Shown here: piece by piece, positions 59,501 through 64,000 of the stretch
Numbering within the stretch: position 1 is the stretch's first letter
How the letters are laid out: each line of letters opens with the position of its first letter
Assembly (NCBI GenBank): GCA_002683825.1
Contig: NYUD01000073.1
Span: forward strand, 124,001 to 188,000
Direction: 5' to 3'
Length of the DNA: 64,000 bases
From: Planctomycetota bacterium
GTDB taxonomy: Bacteria; Planctomycetota; UBA1135; GCA-002686595
Program-made: the position numbers and the translations under genes
Notes under the pieces: model-generated
The model's input: only the letters and a program-made list of their open reading frames with translations
Databases searched by the model: none
What the model was told of the DNA's origin: nothing

Positions 59501-59665
59501 TTGGCGCGCTACCACGCCGAGGAGCCGCTGCTGCACGGTTGGCAAGCCCTGTGCTTCATCGAGCTGGGCCGCATGGACGAGGCCCGCGCGGCGCTCGAGG
59601 CGGCGCTCGATATCGACGGGAAGTGCGTTCCGGCCCTCGAGGCAGAGAAGCGCCTGACGGAATAG
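56516..59665 (+). CDS. Large TPR protein with a peptidase-MA-like zinc protease domain
   Basis: About 1049 residues from ATG 56516 (MPASLAPRVLRRQLVLC, signal peptide). TPR-like helices cover roughly residues 40-450. A gluzincin-type catalytic site follows, His561-Glu-Phe-Thr-His565 (YHEFTHVIHLG) and Glu582 in WITEGLATWEEG, as in peptidase_MA-like proteins. More TPR-like repeats fill the C-terminal 400 residues. Probably an exported metalloprotease on a repeat scaffold. The substrate is unknown. An earlier in-frame ATG at 56486 is less likely. Confidence 0.82.
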   Translation: MPASLAPRVLRRQLVLCTLAVLLPAARTRACPPNPAPLACQAVERLGEEERSQLDYDRRHGALGGALEELWEILEEDPDDVLSRALLARCLLDKCDYDEALSEARRALSDARRLGDEKALAPCIRGLARIRLELGHVPEVLALQAQMGERLETEPDPREAWIFARALIASGRREEGEALLLRGAESVAASGWEEILARGLCQRELGFIERAARTVTQAEKLAFDGDGVEPEILVALGEIYFEAYGEVHETRSLLYSPGELFREALELDPENQGALLGLFRLYRFNWRRTRNTPSEFLGRLLGPRPDCIAGKIAEVSGALDDGDLPTARAGLVRLQDLAPGRRDVIVEKAALAWVEHRRDDAQAWIDELLATDPTDSGPEREIGKHLLELYRFAEGLRFLERSVERDGGDHRAWTELGRAQANTGDEDSARRSLQKAVDLAQGRRNAWRDNTLLVLERMEKVQVDYPTEALTFAWRADAAPIYEVYLEDFYRSAREELSARYGYTPGPARIEVFRRWEDFSVRSTGFQGYPALGVCFGPVVTAVSPLSELRGSFSWARTSYHEFTHVIHLGLSHNRCPRWITEGLATWEEGVKNPAWWRNLRRDLVDARANGRIFAIRRLNAAFRGPRVIFAYYQGGLLCKMMIEKHGFSPMVRMLEAFDRGADLDGVLAEIFDATPEEIDAEFERFVDREIAGLAIEPRWSRGHTLSLRFRLSRRPPEGPPKELRTWADDWCRVARGIHLQGDRVGAEEAMRLAELVGELPPRGLFLRAEFALADEEPGAAKNLFRRGFERGGEDYRARMALAALELSAGDRRKAEEQYLQAQKDFPGFPDSYFSAELRLAELLEEDGELDRANEMRRIWLGYNAGNYPVRIDVAEWLDELGRYEESVELWQEGNEVDPFRRHLHYRWGQAFHALGRFEEAEREFRVGLLVTPELDGDVQQADAEGLSMVDVLDLTEMSEEDLQELSPQELKKRLTEALRARYGENPEAAGGGAWLARYHAEEPLLHGWQALCFIELGRMDEARAALEAALDIDGKCVPALEAEKRLTE

Positions 59666-59731
59666 ACCTCTTTGCCGAGCGCGTCTAAGATCCCGACCAT
59701 GATCTTTTCTCGCCTCCGGACGGGGTGCTAG

Positions 59732-60340
59732 GTGCGCGGGCGGTTCTTCGTGCTCGACGGCGTCGACGGGTGTGGCAAGAGTACCCAGGCCCGGGCACTG
59801 TGCGAGCGTCTTGCGCGCGTGCGGCCGCAGCCGCCACTGCACCTACGCGAGCCCGGCAGCACGCCCGCCGGAGAACGCATCCGCGAGGTGGTTCTGGATT
59901 CGAAACTGGCCCTTGGAGCGGCCTCCCAGGCGCTCTTGCTTGCGGCCGCACGGCGACAGACGCTGGAGGAGCTCGTGAGGCCTGCGCTTCAACAGGGGCG
60001 GGACGTCGTCTGCGAACGGTTCCACCCCTCCACCTACGCCTACCAGGGGATCGCCGGCGAGCTGGGGGGTGAATTGGTTCTGGAGCTGTTGTCGGCCTGG
60101 GCGGGCCGACCCGAGCCGGATCTGGTGCTGCTTCTGGACCTTCCCCTCGAGCGGGCCCTGGAACGCCGCGCCGGGAGCGACCGTTTCGAGTCCGAGGACG
60201 AGGCCTTTCAGCGCCGCGTGAGCGAGGGTTACCGCATGTATGCCGAGGGCGTTGCGGGCACCGTGGTCGTGCCGGCGGATGGCGATGTCGAACGCGTGGC
60301 TGAGCGCGTGTGGAAGGAGGTGGAGCGTGCAGGTCTTTGA
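59732..60340 (+). CDS. tmk: Thymidylate kinase
   Basis: Phosphorylates dTMP to dTDP. It is 202 residues, GTG start. The P-loop is in FVLDGVDGCGKSTQARAL. CERFHPSTYAYQGIAGELGG occupies the place of the DR(Y/W) motif and the LID-adjacent region; the usual Asp-Arg is Glu-Arg here. LLLDLPLERALERRAGSDRF is the LID region. It overlaps holB by 14 bases, a common gene pair. Confidence 0.93.
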   Translation: MRGRFFVLDGVDGCGKSTQARALCERLARVRPQPPLHLREPGSTPAGERIREVVLDSKLALGAASQALLLAAARRQTLEELVRPALQQGRDVVCERFHPSTYAYQGIAGELGGELVLELLSAWAGRPEPDLVLLLDLPLERALERRAGSDRFESEDEAFQRRVSEGYRMYAEGVAGTVVVPADGDVERVAERVWKEVERAGL

Positions 60341-61358
60341 ACCCGTGGGTCACGCCGGCGCGGTGAGAAGTCTCTGGCACGCGGCCGAGGTGGGTCGTTT
60401 GCCCCACGCGCTTTGCTTCGAGGGGCCCGAGGGGATCGGTAAGTTCCGGGCGGCCCTGTGGTTTGCAGCGGGGCTTCTGTGCAGCGAGGGGCCGGGCGAG
60501 CCCTGCGGGGCGTGCGGTCCGTGCAAGCGCGTCTCTTCGGGGGGGGCCGGGGGCAATCACCCGGATCTCCTGGTGATCGATCCGATCGAGGAGGGCGAGG
60601 AGCGCATCCGTATCGCGAGCATCGCAGAACGCTCGGACTCGGGCGGTGAGAGCGACCGCTCCCTGGAGTCGTTCCTGGACCTGCGCGCCATGGAGGGCGG
60701 CTATCGTCCGGTCGTCGTGCGGGAAGCCCAGCGCATGAACGTCGCTGCCCAGAACGCCCTCTTGAAGACTCTCGAGGAGCCCCGACCGGGGACCCTGCTC
60801 GTGCTCGAGACGCATCGCCCGGAGCTTCTGCTCGAGACGATCCGAAGTCGCGTGGCGCGCCTGCGTTTCACGGCCCTCGAGGCGGAGGCGTGTGCAGCGC
60901 TGCTGGTCGAAAAGGGGCTGGCGCGGGAGGTCGCGCTGGAACTCACGCGGGCCTCCAACGGTTCCCCGGGCCGGGCCCTCTGGCTTTCGGAGAAGGGGGC
61001 CCTCTTGGCGCGAGAGATCCTGTGGGACGTCGCCCGCGGCGTGACTTCTCCGGTGCGGGCGTCCCGTCTCCTGTGGGAACTGGAAGGCCGCTTTGCCGGC
61101 AAGACACCGGCGGCCAAGGCCCGCGAGCGCGTCCGCCTGGGGCTCGACCTCGCGCTCGAACTGTGTCGCGAACGGCTCGCCTTCCAGTCCGGAATCCCGC
61201 CTGAGGAGCTGGCTGCAGGCGCGACGATCGCCTCCTTACCGCCGGTTTCCCGACTGGAAGAGGGACTCGAGAAACTGATGGAGTGCAGGGCCGATGTGGA
61301 TCGGAATCTGGGACCGGAAGCGATTCTCGATCGCGCCTTGTTGGTCTTGCGTCCCTGA
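60327..61358 (+). CDS. holB: DNA polymerase III subunit delta' (clamp loader)
   Basis: Clamp-loader ATPase-like subunit that helps open the sliding clamp. From GTG 60327 it is 343 residues. CFEGPEGIGKFRAALWFAAG is a P-loop-like segment, GEPCGACGPCKRV is the zinc module, and NALLKTLEEPRPGTLLVLET with SRVARLRF matches the sensor and SRC-like regions (here SRV). The weaker P-loop fits delta' more than DnaX. It overlaps tmk. Confidence 0.92.
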   Translation: MQVFEPVGHAGAVRSLWHAAEVGRLPHALCFEGPEGIGKFRAALWFAAGLLCSEGPGEPCGACGPCKRVSSGGAGGNHPDLLVIDPIEEGEERIRIASIAERSDSGGESDRSLESFLDLRAMEGGYRPVVVREAQRMNVAAQNALLKTLEEPRPGTLLVLETHRPELLLETIRSRVARLRFTALEAEACAALLVEKGLAREVALELTRASNGSPGRALWLSEKGALLAREILWDVARGVTSPVRASRLLWELEGRFAGKTPAAKARERVRLGLDLALELCRERLAFQSGIPPEELAAGATIASLPPVSRLEEGLEKLMECRADVDRNLGPEAILDRALLVLRP

Positions 61359-61493
61359 GAGGCGATACTCTCACGGGTTCTTTTCCCGGGGAGTGGACGA
61401 GACATCGAAGACCCGATTCGCAACATCGCCCTGCAGGATGGACGGTACTCGCCGGAGGCGTTTCGCTTCCTGTTCGAGGCCCTTTCCCAGGCC

Positions 61494-61817
61494 ATGCGCA
61501 TGGCCGGCAAGGCGGAAGCAGAAGGCGCCGAACGCCATGTGAGTGGCGTGGAGGTGCTCGCGGGCATGCGCGCCCTTGCTACGGACCTCTTCGGTCCCCT
61601 CGCGGCGCAGGTCTGGCGCGCCTGGGGTGTGCGGGAGCCCATCGACTGGGGTCGCATCGTGTTTCTGCTCGTGGAAGCTCATCTCTTGAATCGCCAGGAG
61701 ACCGACACGATCGAGGACTTCCGCGAGGAATTCGATTTCGATGAGGTCTTCGTGCGCACCTACAGGCCCGTCCTGCCCGAGGATCCCAACGATCTGGGAG
61801 GTCCCGAACTCGGCTAG
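61494..61817 (+). CDS. Minf_1886-family protein (start codon unresolved)
   Basis: The conserved text is RHVSGVEVLAGMRALATDLF, WGVREPIDWGRIVFLLVEAH and DTIEDFREEFDFDEVF, a known family of ~120-150 residues of unknown function. From the first ATG at 61494 only 107 residues are made. The family-typical N-terminus (IEDPIRNIALQDGRYSPEAF) is readable in the same frame from about 61404, with no ATG, GTG or TTG in that frame. A GTG at 61393 is one frame off. So either a rare start (ATC/ATT) or a one-base frameshift is present. It lies between holB and an AI-2E gene. Confidence 0.75.
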   Translation: MRMAGKAEAEGAERHVSGVEVLAGMRALATDLFGPLAAQVWRAWGVREPIDWGRIVFLLVEAHLLNRQETDTIEDFREEFDFDEVFVRTYRPVLPEDPNDLGGPELG

Positions 61818-61840
61818 CCGAGACTGCGGAAGCGAAAGCG

Positions 61841-62980
61841 ATGCTCGAGCGGCTCTCAAGGCGCAAGCGCAACATCGTTCTCGGCCTCCTGGCTGTCTTT
61901 CTAGCCTGGTTCTCCTGGACGATTCGCTCGGTCCTGAACCCGCTCTTGATGGGGTATCTGCTCGCCTACATCCTGCATCCGCTCGTGCTGCGCGTGGAGC
62001 GGCTCGGGTTCACCCGTCGCTCCGCCGTCAACCTCACTTTCACGGCCGGATTCCTCGGAGCCGTCGGCTTGCTTCTGGGGCTGGTCCTGCAGGGGCGTGC
62101 CCTGGGAAGGGAGGTCGGCCCGGAAGACGTCCAGGCAGAAACGACCGACGCGCCGGTGGTCCCGTTCCACGATCGCCTACAGGGGCGCGTGACCGAGTTT
62201 GCAGACACCGTTCGCGGTTGGGGCGTGGAGATGAGCACACCGGTGGTTCCCGACGTTTCGGCCACCATCGCCACCCTCAGCGACTACCTGCTCGAGAACA
62301 CCGACGAGAGTCTGGAGGTGGCCGGCCGCGGCGTCAGCTACTTGCGGCGTCTTTTCGCGACGCTTTTCCGCATCGGCGGGCTCTTCGTCCTCGTACCGCT
62401 CTACACCTACTACTTCCTCTTTGTGTTGCGCCCGATCCACGACACGGTACGTCGCTACCTGCCGAAACGCGATCGCGCGCGAATTTCTCGCGTCGGAGGC
62501 AAGATCGGTGCCGTCATCGCCAGTTTCTTCCGTGGTCGTTTGACCGTGTGTTTCTCCAAGGGCGTGTTCCTCTCGGTCGCGCTGACACTGGCCGGGGTCC
62601 CGTACGCCTTTCTGTTCGGGATGCTCTCGGGGATCCTATCGATCCTGCCGTTCTTCGGGCCTTTCCTCGGTTTTGTTCTGACCTCCGTCGTGGGGGTCGT
62701 CGACCACGGCGTGGTCGGCTCGCTCATGCGAACCAGCATCGTCTTCGCTCTGGCGGAGTTGCTGGAGGGCTATGTGCTCCTGCCGAAGATCCTCGGCGAC
62801 AGCCTCGGGCTGCATCCCCTGGTCGTGTTTTTCTCGTTGCTCGCCGGCGGGGCGGCGCTGGGGATGATGGGGGTGCTCGTGGCCCTGCCGCTGACGGCCT
62901 CGATCGTGATTCTCGTCGGGGAGTTCGTGGTGCCCGCCCTGAAGGACTGGGCGGATGAAGATCCGGCGGATGCCGGGTAG
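61841..62980 (+). CDS. AI-2E family transporter
   Basis: A 379-residue membrane protein with six to eight helices. RRKRNIVLGLLAVFLAWFSW opens the sequence, and LNPLLMGYLLAYILHPLVLR is the first conserved helix pair. A soluble insertion follows (about residues 87-180). SFFRGRLTVCFSKGVFLSVA to LSGILSILPFFGPFLGFVL is the conserved core of the PF01594 family. Members move AI-2, ions or other small molecules; the substrate cannot be told. It starts 23 bases after the Minf_1886 gene, same direction. Confidence 0.87.
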   Translation: MLERLSRRKRNIVLGLLAVFLAWFSWTIRSVLNPLLMGYLLAYILHPLVLRVERLGFTRRSAVNLTFTAGFLGAVGLLLGLVLQGRALGREVGPEDVQAETTDAPVVPFHDRLQGRVTEFADTVRGWGVEMSTPVVPDVSATIATLSDYLLENTDESLEVAGRGVSYLRRLFATLFRIGGLFVLVPLYTYYFLFVLRPIHDTVRRYLPKRDRARISRVGGKIGAVIASFFRGRLTVCFSKGVFLSVALTLAGVPYAFLFGMLSGILSILPFFGPFLGFVLTSVVGVVDHGVVGSLMRTSIVFALAELLEGYVLLPKILGDSLGLHPLVVFFSLLAGGAALGMMGVLVALPLTASIVILVGEFVVPALKDWADEDPADAG

Positions 62981-63049
62981 TTGAGAGCTACGGAAAGGGC
63001 GAGGGCACACCGGACTCGTGCGAGCAGTGAGCCGCGGTGCGGGGCCGCC

Positions 63050-64000
63050 CTAGTTCTCCTTCGCTCCGGCTTCCAACCCGCCGAGGAGCGTCAGGATCTC
63101 ATCGAGATCCTCCTCGGTCAGAATGACTCCGCCCTGGCGCGCCTGTTCGATCAGGTTGCGGGCCCGGGCGATCTCAGGGGGGGTCCTGGAGCGTAGGGCG
63201 GCGAGGCCGTCGGATCGGTCGGCGCCGGCGTCGACTTCCAAGAGATCGGCGTATGCGGAGACGTCCTGGATCTTCGTGTCGAGTCCGGTGAGCGCGACCT
63301 CGATGGCCTTCTGGATCTGGACGTCTTCGACGAAGTCGCCTGCGGGGAATTCACGGCCGCGGTCGTCCTGAACGTGGCGGCGAATTTCGGCCCGCAGTAC
63401 GCGGCGGACGTCCTCGCGGGAGAGGTTGGTGCCCAGCTCGGCCATGAGGCTGTCGAATTCCGGGTAATGGTCGGGATTCTTCTGGTCGTTGACCGCCAGT
63501 CGAGCGAAGAGGTCGCGGTTGGCGGCGTAGTTGCTCCGGACGTAGTCGCGCAGTTTGTCGTCGCGTAGGACGCGGCGTTGCTCGTCCAGGCGCCAGCGGT
63601 CGATCAGCGGAGATTGGACTTGGACTTCGGGCGTGACGCCGCCGGGCGAGAGGATGTTGCCTTCGCGGTCCAGTTCCCGGTGGATCGAGCGTCCACTGGG
63701 TAGGAGGTAACGAGCGATCGTCAGCTTGACGCGCGGAGCGTAGTCGACCTCGCCGTCGCCGTCATGGTCGGTGATGATCTTCTCCCAGCTGTTCCACTGG
63801 TAGTCGCGGTTTGTGTCTTCCCATCGGTCCTCGAGCTCGTTCTGCAGGACGGGCAGGAGTTGCTGGACCGAGCCCTTCCCGTAGGTGAGCTGGCCGACCA
63901 ATGTGGCGCGTTTATGATCCTGCAGCGCGCCCGAAACGATCTCCGCGGCCGAAGCGGTTTGCCGTCCAGTGAGAACGACCAGCGGCATGTCCTCGGGGAT
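63050..64000 (-). CDS. S41-family C-terminal processing peptidase, N-terminus beyond the window
   Basis: Only the C-terminal ~316 residues are present; the frame is open to base 64000 (…[20 protein letters not shown]). The catalytic serine is in [15 protein letters not shown] and the lysine in [14 protein letters not shown], so the Ser-Lys dyad is intact. After the protease core come ~180 residues of charged helical sequence. A PDZ domain is expected in the missing N-terminal part. Likely a periplasmic processing protease. It is convergent with the AI-2E gene (69 bases). Confidence 0.9.
   Translation of the reverse strand: MPEDMPLVVLTGRQTASAAEIVSGALQDHKRATLVGQLTYGKGSVQQLLPVLQNELEDRWEDTNRDYQWNSWEKIITDHDGDGEVDYAPRVKLTIARYLLPSGRSIHRELDREGNILSPGGVTPEVQVQSPLIDRWRLDEQRRVLRDDKLRDYVRSNYAANRDLFARLAVNDQKNPDHYPEFDSLMAELGTNLSREDVRRVLRAEIRRHVQDDRGREFPAGDFVEDVQIQKAIEVALTGLDTKIQDVSAYADLLEVDAGADRSDGLAALRSRTPPEIARARNLIEQARQGGVILTEEDLDEILTLLGGLEAGAKEN

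Overview
The window is a GC-rich bacterial chromosome segment, densely coding, with strong G/C preference at third codon positions. It holds about 57 protein genes and two tRNA genes. Most of it is core housekeeping DNA. I see no prophage, insertion sequence, CRISPR array or rRNA. Lipoprotein signals, a Deg-type protease, S41 peptidase, undecaprenyl-diphosphatase and an amidase point to a peptidoglycan-containing, probably diderm bacterium. A PurL carrying tandem PurS-like domains, an FG-GAP/ASPIC-UnbV protein, a Minf_1886-type protein, a DUF5658 protein and TPR/peptidase-MA proteins suggest Planctomycetota or a neighbouring deep lineage. That placement is an inference from gene content.

Layout. 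1-5.2 kb: edge of an unidentified gene, a radical SAM/SPASM protein, and the phosphate uptake operon pstSCAB (minus strand). 5.4-9.0 kb: a membrane protein with a spermidine-synthase-like domain, a PAS sensor that looks like a decayed hybrid histidine kinase, and tRNA-Pro(UGG). 9.1-16 kb: purD, a family 2 glycosyltransferase and a Fur regulator (overlapping, plus strand), then a small lipoprotein, purQ and purL (minus strand). 16-26 kb: accA, an ECF sigma factor with an anti-sigma-like protein and a PDZ protein, a TPR lipoprotein, a large FG-GAP/UnbV secreted protein, an NFACT/RqcH-type protein and ndk.

26.6-43.1 kb is one run of plus-strand core genes. First comes a complete F1Fo ATP synthase operon (atpZ, an AtpI-like gene, atpB-E-F-H-A-G-D-C) with aspS coupled to its end. 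Then come infC-rpmI-rplT-pheS-pheT and acetyl-CoA synthetase. Many stop/start codons overlap (ATGA, GTGA, TGATG), implying translational coupling.

43-52 kb is the most accessory-looking part: a DUF5658 membrane protein and two glycosyltransferases on the plus strand face a minus-strand set of four genes (short SxtJ-like membrane protein, NodU/CmcH-type carbamoyltransferase, SGNH-hydrolase-like membrane protein, 43-residue DUF5989-like microprotein). A polytopic GT-C-like protein follows. The last 43 residues of the SGNH protein are themselves a DUF5989-like module the same length as the neighbouring microprotein. This block is the best candidate for a poorly described system, probably modification of an envelope or exported glycan.

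52-64 kb: a Deg/HtrA-type protease, tRNA-Val(GAC), alanine dehydrogenase, undecaprenyl-diphosphatase, an amidase lipoprotein, a very long TPR/peptidase-MA protein, a tmk-holB-Minf_1886-AI-2E operon, and the C-terminal part of an S41 peptidase that runs off the window.

No computation or database search was run. Family names rest on motif recognition, and start codons other than the longest reading frame were chosen from ribosome binding sites, signal peptides and family length.
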